Assembly: GCF_020085105.1 (NCBI RefSeq)
Contig: NC_058043.1
Span: 20,046,667 to 20,110,666 of the forward strand
Length of the DNA stretch: 64,000 nt
Direction: 5' to 3'
Origin: Siniperca chuatsi
Lineage: Eukaryota > Chordata > Actinopteri > Centrarchiformes > Sinipercidae
Shown in pieces: positions 11,670 through 33,102 of this stretch. The notes beneath the pieces were generated by a model. The model did no database searches, was not told the DNA's origin, and worked only from the letters and a program-made list of their open reading frames with translations. The position numbers and the translations under genes were made by a program. The stretch's first letter is position 1; the number at the start of each line of letters is the position of its first letter.

Positions 11670-13504
11670 GCCTTTGCTGATCTCAAAGGAAAATCTTTGT
11701 GTTTTGTTTTGTGTTGTTTTTAGGCAACAAGATGGATCCTAGCGAATGTGGCTTGAAAACAAATGTGACACTCTTGATATATGTGGATTGGATTTTTCCT
11801 GTTGGGATTACACGAATCTCACAAAACGACGATTTGTTTAAAATGTGATTCTACATTATTCAAACTTCCTCTACTTAGATGTTATTATTAGGATACTGCA
11901 CTTCCCATCATTCCCTATTAATACATATTCCAATTTGGATCATGAAATGCCAATATAAATATTGTTTTGTTGCATATCAATTTAAATCTACACCCTCAGG
12001 CTAACCTTACTCATCTCATTTTAATATGAACATGTGATTCTAACATGGTGCATTATGTTCAGTATTACTAAAGATTCATAATAAAGGTATTGGTCACAGC
12101 TGTACTTCATGTAAAACATGTGGCATACATCTGAAAAGGGGTTCAGTATTGTTAGATAAGTAAAGTTAAGTGAAGAAAATGGTTTGACAGACAGAGACAA
12201 AGGGGGAGATTTTATGTTTATCAAAAAGAATAAGTACATTTTCAAATAAAAATATGAATGTTATTCTACTGTTGCCTTTCTTCTTTCTTCTTCTTCTAGT
12301 TTGTCTGATCATGATTATGTCCCTGCAGGGATTCATGTTTTTTTGGATAGCGCAAACCAGCATCGTGTCAAATGTCAAATAATTTGAAAAAAGCCTGACT
12401 GAAAATTCACATCCTGTTAGTCTACAGTATATTTCCAAAACTGTATCTCAAAAATGTTTAAATCTTGTAACTAAGGTTGAAGAGCTACAGCTCAGTTTGC
12501 AGCAGACAGTCGTCTGTGCATCTATGGACATAAGCAAGTGTCTCATGAAGCCTTACACCAGGAGGGAACTATGATGTGTCGCCACGTTCTCGACAGAGTG
12601 AATTGAGAAGGATATTAGAGTTGACTCAGAAGTCACCCAGAGGTGAACTGCAGCATTTCCAGTTAATAGACAACACAGTGAAAAGTATCACTGGCTGTGT
12701 GGCTGTTTGGACACTAAAAATCATGAGGTGATGTTTCATCCTGCAGAGAGGAAAACAAACTTGACTGTAGCTATGATCCACTGTGTCACCTTTTCAGGAC
12801 AAGAGCAGATAGAGTGGCTTCAGAAAGTATTCATTTTGCTATGTTCCAGTAACTCTGCATTCTTGATATTTAACTAAGGCTGGGTTACACTTTCTATTGG
12901 AATGATTTGATTTTATCAACAGTAACATATTAAAAAACACTCTGGGAGGTACTGTACTTAACTACACTTTTGAGGTACTTGTATTTCACTTGACTATTTC
13001 CTTTTTATTGTATGTTATACTTGTGTGCTCATTAAAGAGGCAAAACATGTACTTTTTCCACTAGGCCTACATTTATCTGATGGCTATAGTTTTTCTTTCA
13101 GATTTTACACACTAAACATTTGGTGATTAAATTTGCCCCTTATCAGTTAAACTCCCTAATAGTAAATTAAGTAATTAATAATTAGCCCCACCCTGACCAC
13201 TTACATGCAACAGCGAGTCCCAACCTGCGGGTCATTACCCCAGAAAGGGTCGTACGACGATTACGAGACTAAGAAAATTATGCCACTCAAAATTAGGTTT
13301 ATTTTTTCAGACTTTTCTCTAATCATGCTCTTTTTTTTAGGTCTGTACTACTACTCAAATGAAACAATCTGAGAATGGAAAATTACTACTGAACTGATCA
13401 CAACTCATACAACAATAACCTGTGGCAGGAAGTCGCCAGTAGATATGGCTTTGTCTTTTTGCATCAGTAATAACAATCCAACAGATAATAAAACAAGGAC
13501 AGAA
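11670..13504. other. marchf9-mettl1 intergenic region with old repeats
   Basis: No supported gene. At 12945-13110 there is a decayed copy of a common perciform repeat (ggtactgtacttaactacac, then gtactttttccactaggcc, then ttatctgatggctatag). At 12812-12850 a 'tggcttcagaaagtattca' stretch resembles a Tc1/mariner terminal repeat, but only one end is seen. The rest is AT-rich and unassigned. Confidence 0.45.
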
Positions 13505-13562
13505 GCATTTGTATCTACATTGTAAGTAGCCTACTTTTATTTTTGATACTTTAAGTACATTT

Positions 13563-13683
<121 letters not shown>

Positions 13684-13689
13684 TGTGTA

Positions 13690-13889
13690 AAATACTGTTT
13701 TTTTTTCAACAAACCTGGCAACCATGCTTGCAACGCTGAGAACGACGCTTGGTGATGACGTAAAAACGCCGCGACTCACAACTGGTGGTAAACTAACGAG
13801 AAACAAGCGTGACTGTCTGTGAGTCGACGTTCAGAAGTGGCGACCTGTGTTTGTTTAATAATTACGTGTCGTCTCTGTTTTAATCCAAC
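13690..13889 (+). promoter_or_regulatory. Probable mettl1 promoter/5' UTR, CRE-like site
   Basis: This 200-bp stretch directly before the mettl1 ATG is clearly richer in CpG than its surroundings and has no TATA box, as expected for a housekeeping promoter. It contains TGACGTAA (13756-13763), a half-consensus CREB/ATF site. The transcription start is not determined. Confidence 0.45.
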
Positions 13890-22934
<9,045 letters not shown>

Positions 22935-25153
22935 GGATTCAAACGAAGACCAAACAGTTTGGACTTGGATTTAAACTGAAATAATGGCCTCATGCAGTCA
23001 TCTGTACATGGAGGATAATGCTGCTGTGTGGAGCTGGAGGCTGTGGCTTGTTCCCCCAGCAGATGAGCAGTTTTTCTGGTATTAATGGACAAACATTTAC
23101 CCGATGGAGGATTCGTGTTTCAGTTTTTTCACATAATTTATGCACTTCATTCCTCGACCCACAAAAGACAGCACAAGGGAAGTAAATCATAAAAGGATCT
23201 CTATTCAGGCTAGATTTGAAGCGTCACTGTTTAAATTTTTTCATTTTTAATGATGTTCTTCTGTTTCTTTTGGCAAACTCCAAAGTGCTGTTTTGGATTT
23301 CCTGTAAAGCTGTAAATTCTTTTAGTAAAACAAAAAAACAGTGTTGGGTTTGGTTCATTGTAGACTATATGTTGTGTTTTGCATTGCAGTTATTTTGGGG
23401 CCTTTCTCACCAAAAGGACTACCGCATTAGATGGATAACTACACTGAGGGAAAAAAACAGCTCTATTTAATTTCAGTCCATGTCCTTTTACTTGATTTGA
23501 AGGAGTTTAGGTTTTACTCCGCACAGTTCTCCAGCTGTGTTTTCCAGTCCTCCTTCATGAGGCAGGGCCTTGGTGTTTTGTATTTATTTGAAAACCCTTT
23601 GAAATGACTCAATTTTATCCAATGATATAACTTTGATGGATTCATGCTGGTAATTTGCAGTATTGGCAGCTGAATCTGAATTGGATTAGACTTTGAAGTT
23701 AGCCAACAATCAACATCTAGCTTGTTTGCTATGGATCATTGTCTGGTTTAAAAATAAACCTGCATGCTGCAGCAAGTTCTGTAAGAAGAGAAGGCAGCAC
23801 AGAGTGTTGAAATTCAAAGGGATGACTGTGACACAATCATGTCTTAAAATCTTTTCTGCCTTTTTGACGAGTTGTCAGAAGAAGTTGAGTGGTCAACAAC
23901 ATAAGAAACTTGTTTAATACCTAAAGTTTGAAGACATTTTTAGATTACCAGTAGCTCTCTCTAATGCAATTTAAATTTAATTCACTTAAAGTTGCTCCTA
24001 CATGTCATTATGATATCCAAAAAAAGACCCATTATCTTCATCTAATAGATGTGTCTGCTAAGGATCAATCAAAGGAGAAACAGTGGTTTTCTGTGCTCAT
24101 TTTATGATTTTAACTGTATATTACAGGTAGGTATTTTTGTCTGTCAGGAGTTTGAAAACAGGACAGTGCAGGTTTGAAGCCCTTTTGCTGCTGCAGGGGG
24201 TGGAGATTGAGAGCAGGACAGCACATGCCTCAGTGAGAGAAACCCAGACACTGGAGAACTTTAGATGTTTGCAGAGAGTAATTGAAGCACTCATGAAAAA
24301 GTCATACTAATAATATTAAACACATTTTACTTTTGTATCATTTGCTAAGGTTATTGGCGTTCTGGCATAATTTGGCCAAATTTGACAGTACATTTTCTGA
24401 AACCTTTTTCCAAATCATAATACAGTGTCCTTTTTTATTTAATTTCTTGCTGCACACTCATGATTATATGGATTGCTTCCAGTATTCTGAGAAAACGGAT
24501 CTTCAAACAGCATCTGTGAATATGCAGTAGGCTGTTTTGCCAAACTGCTATTTCCAAGTTCAAGAATGAACCTTTAAGCTCAAATCTGTCTCATTTCCTC
24601 AAGTCTCCACATGCTTTGATAAATACAGGAAATATTCACAGAATTGTTAATGGTGTGAAAATATTAACCAGTCCCGTCACTAGCCCCGTCAAATCTGTAA
24701 TGTTGTGGAGGAGCCGCTGTTCTATTATCACTCATTATTGCCATGTGGCAACAAAGCCATTTGAGTCAGCCAAAGTACATCATTTAACATTTAAGTACCA
24801 TCAGGTCATCAAACAAGAGTTTAATTAAATGCGCTGCAGGGAATCAAAGAAAGAGAAACTTAATGATTAGCGTTTGGAAACACTAGTAAAGCAATGTGGA
24901 GGTTGCCTTTGCTTCATACCCAAAGAATCTGTTGCATCTGGACGTAAGAATGTTACTGAGGTCAAAGGTTAACCCCCCCGGAACATATTTACAGAGGCAG
25001 CTGCCCACTGTTATTAGTTATAACACACAAGGATGTGTTAAATTGTTAGTCACTGATTTAATTGTCACCTTTCTCCTCTGTCAGTTTCATCACTGACAGG
25101 CAAGAGCAAATGATTTGGCTTCAAGCTGCCCTCGTTCCTGTCAGTACACACAG

Positions 25154-25663
25154 TTAAAGCAATATAGTTTGACATTTGAGAAATGTTTGCTTTCTTACCA
25201 AGAATTAGATGAGAAGATCGATACCACTCTCCTGTCTGTGTGGAGCTATAGCCAGCAGCCAGTTAGCTTAACACAAAGACTAGCTAGCTAACAAAATACA
25301 CCTACCAGCAGCCTGCAGTTGTACGGTGCGGTTATGTGCCGGACTATTTCTTGGCCAGAAGCAGTAACCTAAGTCTTCTAGTTACTGCTCTACTCTAGTT
25401 ACTATAAATTGTTGTTATTACACTTCGGTTTTTTTATTGATTAAACATGTCCAATTTGTGAGCTTTAGAGGTGCTGGTAGGCTGATTTTTCTTCCTCTAG
25501 ACAGAGCCAGGCTAGGTGTTTCCTCCTGTTTTCAGTCTTTGTGCTAAGCTCAGCTAACCAGTTGCTGGCTACAGCTTTATATTTACTGTACTAATATCGA
25601 TCTCCTCTAATTCTAAGCAAGAAAGCAAATAAGTGAATTTTGCTAAATGAACTGTTCCTTTAA
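25154..25663. mobile_element. TTAA-bounded MITE with long inverted arms, 510 bp
   Basis: Starts TTAAAGCAATATAG and ends TGTTCCTTTAA. The two arms are inverted copies over about 130 bases. The left arm reads gctttctt, aagaattagatgag, gatcgata, gctatagccagcagccagtt, cacaaagact, and the complement of the right arm reads gctttctt, tagaattagaggag, gatcgata, gctgtagccagcaactggtt, cacaaagact. Non-coding and palindromic, typical of abundant teleost MITEs. Confidence 0.8.
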
Positions 25664-25816
25664 ACTACTTCGTCTTCCTCAGTCTTCATTCTCCCAGACT
25701 TTTTCAAAGCCTGTAATGCTGTTAACCACCAGGCTCGAACACAAGCCGACGAGAGGATCTCTAGATGTGCACTCATTGTTTCCATCCTAAAATGTCCAAC
25801 TGAACTCATCATTATC

Positions 25817-26041
25817 ATGAAAAGGTCTCTCACCTCTCCTTTCTACATTCATAATCACATCACACAGCATTTCCTACTTTTTGCCAAGTCGCTGGCACTC
25901 AACTCGACCTCTCTTGTCCTTCCTAGTACTCAGGTTGAGGCTTGCATCTCTGCTGCCTGGTTCTCCAGCTGGATGTCTGCACGCTATCTCAAGCTCAGCC
26001 TAAACCCAACTGAGCTTCTGTACTTCCACAGAATATCCTGA
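25817..26041 (+). mobile_element. Possible LINE reverse-transcriptase remnant
   Basis: The translated segment contains SSWMSARYLKLSLNPTELLY, which resembles the post-catalytic 'isaWMsahhLkLNlsKTEllf' region of teleost LINEs. Flanking sequence up to about 26560 has open frames but no further RT motif that I can confirm. Weak call based on a single motif. Confidence 0.4.
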
Positions 26042-29000
26042 CTCATTTCTTCCCACAGCATTAACAATTTTGGTGAGATTCTACACAGCCCACATCACAG
26101 CAAATCTGCTGTGCTGCAGGCTAGTATTTATTCCTTCCTCACTTGGGACTCTCAGGTCTGGACTAATGAGAAACCTCTACTGACCTGAGTTTCCAGCCTT
26201 ATCTTTTCAGGCCCTTCAACCCAACAAAGAAAAATTGTTCTCTTTGTCTCCAACTTCTCCCAGCTGTCTTATGTTCACCCCCATGGCTGCCTGTGACTTC
26301 ATATCCAAGGGAGAAAAACACTCATTGTGGTTGAGCCAGTACTCTTGTCCTTCAGTAGTTTGGTCATTCCTCTACCCGAAACAAAACCTGCTGGCTCTCC
26401 TCAGACTGAAAGGACTTTTCAGTTTTCAGGAGTCATACCCTATCATTCTGTCCTTTGTTACAAACTCATCTCTCTAAAAAAGACATCTCCAATCACTCAT
26501 TTCACACTTAATCACATTTTTAGTTCTCCACACCTTTTATGTGTGCCTCTGTTAAATTAAATAAAATATCTCTCCTTGTATTGTATTTTTCTCGTTCATT
26601 CGTGGAGTGATATCCAGTGTCAGGGTATGACATGCGTGCGTTCATTGGATATTTGAAAAGATGTGTTCTAAAATGTTAATGTCAAAAAGCAGATATGATG
26701 AATGGTTTACAAATGAATGACACGCTGAAAGACATGCCCATGACAAGCGAAAAATGCATATTTTAATTTCAATATTATTATCACAGATTATAGTTTTAAC
26801 TCCATGATTTCACCACACACGTTTTAAGACATGAAAATACTCTACTTTGAATAATGATTAGTGTCTGATATGTTTTTTCCACCAAAAAATTCAATTACCT
26901 TGTTAAAAAGTCTTAGTTACATCTACTCCTCATTGAAAAATCCTGAAACAATACACTTACCTTTATAACAAGTCCATTTTTGTCCCACCACCACATGTAA
27001 GTGATAAATATTAGGAAACATGATCTGTCCAAACTTTTCAAAGTAAGCTTTGCTGCTGATGGACACCAGTAATTAATTTGAAGTGGAGAGCAACTGCAGG
27101 TCTCTCAGGCCATCTAACTGTTTACACCTGCTGCTCATGACATCATTATGTCAGCTTGCATCAGATGAGCAAAAAATATGGCACCGTGCCAAGTACTCAT
27201 CAGTCATTTCTGGACTGCTGCATGATGGCTATAGGTTAGGCTGAATCTGTACATTGTCCTCTTGACAACAGACAAAAGTGTTTCCAGAGAATAAACCTTT
27301 TCATTTTGGACACTCTCCACATGGTTTCTTCTCGTGCCACTCTCTTCTTTCTTTCTCTTTCTTTCTTTCTCGTACCACTCTCAAGCCAAAATGTTAACTT
27401 TTGCACACAAGATACTTATCTCCCAATCTAGTAGGCAGATTGCAATGAAATTTACTGAGCTCATTTATGTTCCCAAAGGGCTACAACACTTTTGATGTTA
27501 ATGACCTCATGGATTTTCTTGTAGTGCCATCCTCAGGACAGATTTCAATTTTTTTTTATTGCCATTACTGTTTAGATCATACAAATAGCTAAATCATTAG
27601 TGTTGTTTCTTCCATCTCATATTTTGGGTTGTAAGGAACAATTACGGCCTGTAGCTGCTACCTAATTTTGTTGAAAATAATTATTACAGGAATGGAAACC
27701 GCTATGTAAAAATGGAGCAAAATTAAAAGCATTACAACATCCATTGATTTGTCGAAGATGCATTAAATCTCACTGTAGCTCTCAGTAGTTGAGTTAGAGA
27801 TCATAAATATACTGTCAAACTTACAACCAAAGGGACTTGAACTCCTTTGAAAATCTAGCTATGTATAATCTTGAATACCCTACGTTCATCTTTAGTCATG
27901 TTACTAAATATATGTTAATAAAGAAATTTACTACAAGAATTGTGTTTTATATGCTGCTGATCAAATATACAGAGATGCTGCTGCTGTTAAAAATGCCATG
28001 TAAGAACTAAGACGCCAGAGTAAAAGCAAGCTTCAGAGGAAACAATTCCAAAGCTAAATGGGAAGAATAATTAAGAAAAACCAGTACAGACGAAGAATGT
28101 AATCAGGGTTTTATAATTAAAGGTCAACTAGTTATATATGTACTAGCTGGAGTAGCTATATCTGCAAAATGTAAACAAGAAATACAGTCAGAATGTAATT
28201 GTACCATATTTCTAAATCATTGGACAGAATGTGGAGGACAGCAGCACATCTTAAAACCATGTTGCTTATGTAAAGCTTTATCCATCAGATGTGATGTTAT
28301 GGATATAATCAAACTCCTACAAAAGGCTGATTCACACTCGATCTGTTCGCTGTTAACTGTTAGTTTTCTGCCTGGAGCTCTTGATGTCTCTTTGTTAACA
28401 CAGCCAGGCAGAATGTTAATTATAGATTTTAGTGAAAAATCATCATAGTTAAATCAGAGTTAAATTTTCTGTGTAATCACTCATTATATACATTAGGTCT
28501 GCAGGTCCTTAGCCCAGGAACAAAGACTGTTCACATGTATGCTGGCACTGAGTTGGACATACATCATAACAGCCAGAATAAAAAAGGCTTTTCCATATGA
28601 CAGAGAGACAGATCTGGTGTCCAGATGCGCTCTTAATAATCTAACAGATGCCCTTTACCACACCTTAAACACCTATTTTATATTCATGACATGAAAGCGT
28701 TTTTTTTTTATACTGCACAATCTTAATCAATTACTGCATGTATGGCAATAAAAATCATTATTCAGTCATTTTATTGCTCTATTTTTATTCTTCATTACCA
28801 CATCCTCATATCCTGTGTGCTAACAAGCAGCTGTTGGGCATTTGGCAAATGTTGTTAGTAACTCTGTGCACACCTCAGCACTTCAGCTTATTGCCATACA
28901 GACAACATTTAGTGTCTGAAGACGTCTAAAGCATCCTAAACACATCCTGAATATTATATCCTGAACAGTGACCATTTTTCGCACACGGCAAACATGAATT

Positions 29001-29590
29001 AGAAAAATGGGAACAACATGCATATATAAATATGAATAGAATTATATTGAGTCAATCTCACCTAACAGAGAGAGGCTCAGTCACTGAAATAGCATTAGGC
29101 TACTCTTTGAGTGAGTACTTAACGCTGTGATTCCCAAGGGTACTTACCCCAGATGATACTTCTACAGTTGTCAGGGGGAAAGCTCAATTAAACTCAGCTA
29201 TAGGATTACAAATTGATGTGATGCTGATGTTTACTATATTTACACCAGTAAGATGCCCACCAACCCGAATCAGTTGTAACACACCACCTGTTGCAATTGA
29301 GAGTGCATGCAAACTAGTTAGTGAGAAAGCAGAGAGGCTGAAATAGTTATGGAGTAATGGATACATGGTTCAAATAGTTAAAAGTAATGAACAAACGTTT
29401 AAAATAGTTAGCTAAAAGCAATGAATAAACAGCTGATGATTGGCTCAGATTAGACCCCATCACCATAAATACAGCATCCTGAGTGAGGGAAAACAGCTAG
29501 CATAACCGCTAGACACATACTCACTCATTCATCTGCACCTCTGGGCACATACACACTCTTCTGATACCACCCAGACAGGAGACTGCAGCC

Positions 29591-29737
29591 ATGAACTTTA
29601 ACACACTAGTCTGGGAGTATAGCAGCCTCATTTCTGGGCACTGGGCCAATACAGTAAGGGGAAATACCTCTCAGGCTATCCTCTCTGTGCTCTATAGCAT
29701 GATCTACAACTGGGCCACATCAGTTTGCACCCCATGA
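29591..29737 (+). CDS. Unassigned 48-codon ORF with promoter-like upstream sequence
   Basis: An ATG in good initiation context (gcagccATGa) opens a 48-aa frame beginning MNFNTLVWEYSS and ending WATSVCTP. Upstream lie an inverted CCAAT motif (ATTGG, 29439-29443) and a TATA-like CATAAATA (29464-29471), about 120 bases before the ATG. I do not recognise the peptide. It has no signal peptide, and an aromatic/hydrophobic stretch in the second half (QAILSVLYSMIYNWA) could form an amphipathic helix. It may be a small gene, the truncated remnant of an intronless gene, or chance. Confidence 0.22.
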   Translation: MNFNTLVWEYSSLISGHWANTVRGNTSQAILSVLYSMIYNWATSVCTP

Positions 29738-32700
29738 CAGCACAAAGAAGCCCTTCTTTCATAGGACTTCTTATTATGTTTTTTATGATCAATATTAATC
29801 CCCCGTTACTCAGGCAAGGCCAGATTAATTAAAAATGTCTTTGTGTTTTGCGGAGGGTTTAACTTGTGTCAGCTTCTTGTGTGGTCTTAAATGAACTGTC
29901 TGCTGAACAAGGAACTGAAGATGAGCATCTGAGCCATGGTCCAGAGCAAAATGTGAAAATATGTGCATCTTTCTTAGAAAAACTAAGAAGCGCAAGATGA
30001 GGGAAATGTATTTTTGCATATTTTACATTTTTATTGCAAACAGTCCTGAACAGACAGATCCCAATCCAAGTTTATTCAGCTTTCCAACAAACAATCTTTG
30101 GTTTGATTTGTTTGCATTGTGTTGTGTAAGACCTAAACTCATCAAGACAGTGGTGACCTTGTTAAAAAGTTGTTTATGTGTTCATGTCATTGTATTTATC
30201 TTTAGCTTCCACCCTTGAAGATAACTACGCATCTTCCACTCAGGAAGTCTTGTTTCTCATGTATAGACGTTTTCTGACAGACCGGGTTTGATCTTTGCTC
30301 CATGGTTGCACTTTCATCCTCATAAGTCAGCATCACAGTTTGTTTTGTCTCTCCTGAAACAGAAGTCGTATTCACATGTTCAGGTCAAATACTGTAAATA
30401 GTGAGGTAAGATATGTGGTGATTGCTACAGTGCTTATCCCGATATTACCCTTTTCCCCCCAGGAGGCTTCATTCAATACAGCTGGAACTGTTGTTGGGTG
30501 TTTTCACTGATTTCATGTTCGCCAACTTTGGCATCTATGATCATCATTGTGCAACGTAATCTGACTTTGTTATGTCACAGTCTTACAGCTGCTATTTATC
30601 TTATTCATACTTTTCTCATATATTCAGTTTTCTTGCACCTGCTTGTGTGCAAAACTGACCTCTTGAAATAGTTATAGTTATAGTTAGTTAGTAATAGTTT
30701 TTCCTATGTGGTATGAAAAGAACTCATGCAGATGACTGCAGATACATCATGACCATTGTGGATATTACTTAGCCTGTTACTCCACATCAAAAGGTTTGTG
30801 TAAATCTCCCAGAAGCACTTCACTGGGTTGTTCATTTTTCCATAATTTCCGTTTCTTAGACTGAATTCAGTTCATGGCATTTCGTCATTCATCACATCCA
30901 GTCTACACAAGCAGTAGCAGGTCATACTCAGGAGAGTGAATCCCCCAGCCCCCCGCCAAATAAATCGTGCTCACTTTACTTGACCTTTGTGGAGTGCTGA
31001 CACATTGGCTCAGAAGACCATGTCCCCAAAACACAGGGTCTAAGTGTTCTGCACTCGATCCCATCACACTAATTAGCCTCCTAAAATCTAGATGTCATGT
31101 ATCACGCTTGAAGTGACCCTTTAACCCAGCAGCAGGCTGGCCAGACATATGATGTTGCAGCAGGAACAACTTCTGTGGAATACATTTTTCTTAATCACTA
31201 TTTCTCTCAGCAAAACTTCACGTTGTATGTTCATGACTAATTCAGAAAATCGCAGGGAGGCAGGCTTGTAGCACTGTAGTAAATCTACTGGATACTCCTG
31301 CTTAAATAATGCTGGCCCACTGTTATTCTGCACATCATTATAAGTAGACAGAAAAAACGCTAGTATATCATTCTTGAACGACCTGTAGTAGGCTGCTAGG
31401 CTCATTTTCAGGCGGCAACCCATATTTCTTTCTCCTTGAGGCTGCACACATTTATACATGCGCCTATAGGATTGTAACATTTGGCTGTGGTATTGTGTGG
31501 TTAGTTATTGTGGTCATAACGTATGACTTATATTATTATTTAAAATGGTTAAGGCCTGGTTTTGGGGGGAATAGGTAGCTTAAAAGAGTATTATTAATAA
31601 TATATATGTATATATATCAGAGGGATTAGACACAAACTTCACAGAAAGACTGCAGTATGAAGCCAACAGGAATGTTTTGGTCATTGTATAGGCTTTTTGG
31701 CATTAAACACAGAGCCAAAAGATCCTAAAATATACTTTCAGTTACCTGCAGTAAGGAGTCTTTATTATCACAAGTTTATTCTGTAAAATACTATATATAT
31801 TATTATGGATTCTGAGCTCCACATGGGGAAAAAAAGTAAACCAAGGTCTGTGCATTCTTTATAGGTCCAAACATTATTTTTCTTTTAATGTAAGGAAAAA
31901 CCTGACACCTAATTGTTGCTACCTATCTCGGATTATGTTGATATTGTGTATGTTTTGTTAATTATATAGTCATATTTTTTTTGTCAGTATTTGTATGTGT
32001 GTGTTTTTTTACACACCACCCACTAGCTGGTAAAATGTAATGACTTGCCAGGAGGCTTTTGAAAACAAGATGTTGCATCTCAAGAGGCTTATCCCGCAAA
32101 CATTAAAAATGTACCATAATGGATAAGAAAAATACAGTCAGTCAAGTGTAAATTCAGTGCGGAGGTGTAACTCACTCTTCCTGCTGGGACTGCAGAGGTC
32201 TTCCATCAGGCCTCATTATTGTATAACTGAGGCTGCCAGTCAATCCTCTGTGATTCTCTGAATCTGGGTGATCTAAGGTTTCTAGTTAGAGCATACGAAA
32301 TACTGGAGTAAGTGTCAAAGCAGATTCTGAGTACAGCCCAGGCCTGGGTTGTTACTTCACAGTCCGCACACATGGTGCTTTGGACAAAATCCAGTTCAAA
32401 TGAAATCAGGTCAGGATTTTCTCCCTTGCTAGGAAACCTACCAAGTCAGCAAAAGAACTGGTCATCGCTGGGTAAACAAAGCCCCACCAGGTTTGGAAAA
32501 AAGACACAGGCTACCCCCACCTATTTTTCCAAGTTAAGTTTGAAATAATGATCCAATGAGTTTTTAAATACAGGCCCTCTGCAAACCTGTTCTTATTTAT
32601 AATATTGTGATGCTTAGTGAGAATGGCTAAATCCTAATTTGTGGCACTTTTGGGGTAGCTATAGGATCTATAATAACATTGGCCTTGAGGGTAAGTGATC

Positions 32701-32885
32701 TTTTAAGCACACAAGACACCATTTCCACAAGTGCGTGATCACTGGAAACAGTCTGCTGCACTATCAGAGAGCAAAGTGCTGCACAGGGGGAAGAGATAAG
32801 CCTGAGCAGTAAGAGAAAAGTCATGTATTATGTATCCAGGTCCTCCACGTGTGCTGTCTCTGGGATGGTCTGAGCTCAGCCCTTC

Positions 32886-33035
32886 TGATTGGACACACCT
32901 TCCTCTCGGCTCCCGCCTTCACAGTCCCATCCAGGCGGGGCGGGGCCTGCGCTGCATTTCCACCCATGATTGGCCCAGTGTAAGAAAATTTACAGCTTTT
33001 ATCTCCGCGGGTCCGAGGGTCCCGCGTTATAAATA
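32886..33035 (+). promoter_or_regulatory. cyp27b1 core promoter
   Basis: Contains ATTGG (inverted CCAAT) near 32887 and 32969, a GC box GGGGCGGGGC at about 32937-32946, and TATAAATA at 33028-33035. The TATA box places transcription start at about 33058-33060, roughly 45 bases before the chosen ATG. The arrangement is compact and CpG-rich, in contrast to the AT-rich 10 kb upstream. Confidence 0.7.
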
Positions 33036-33102
33036 GAGCCCCCAGCCGGGGAAATGAAGATGTGCACCGACCTCCAAGAGAGCCGCTTCCGGCCACCGCT
33101 CC

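Larger units (their letters stand above)
22935..32880. other. mettl1-cyp27b1 intergenic region, about 10 kb
   Basis: Starts with the mettl1 3' UTR (end not fixed; an AATAAA near 23752 is one candidate). It contains a 510-bp MITE (25154-25663), a possible LINE remnant (25817-26041), a short CTTT-rich run near 27340-27370 and old repeat-like sequence at 29040-29430. It also holds the small ORF at 29591. A 119-codon minus-strand frame at 31121-31480 has no recognisable motif. The rest is AT-rich and unassigned. Distal control elements of cyp27b1 could lie here but cannot be picked out by eye. Confidence 0.5.

Noticed and set aside
12812-12850. Tc1/mariner-like terminal sequence (tggcttcagaaagtattca)
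   Set aside because: Only one possible end was found and no transposase remnant. Too short to call as an element.
31121-31480. 119-codon minus-strand frame between mettl1 and cyp27b1
   Set aside because: No motif, no visible splice or promoter support. Kept only as a note in the intergenic entry.
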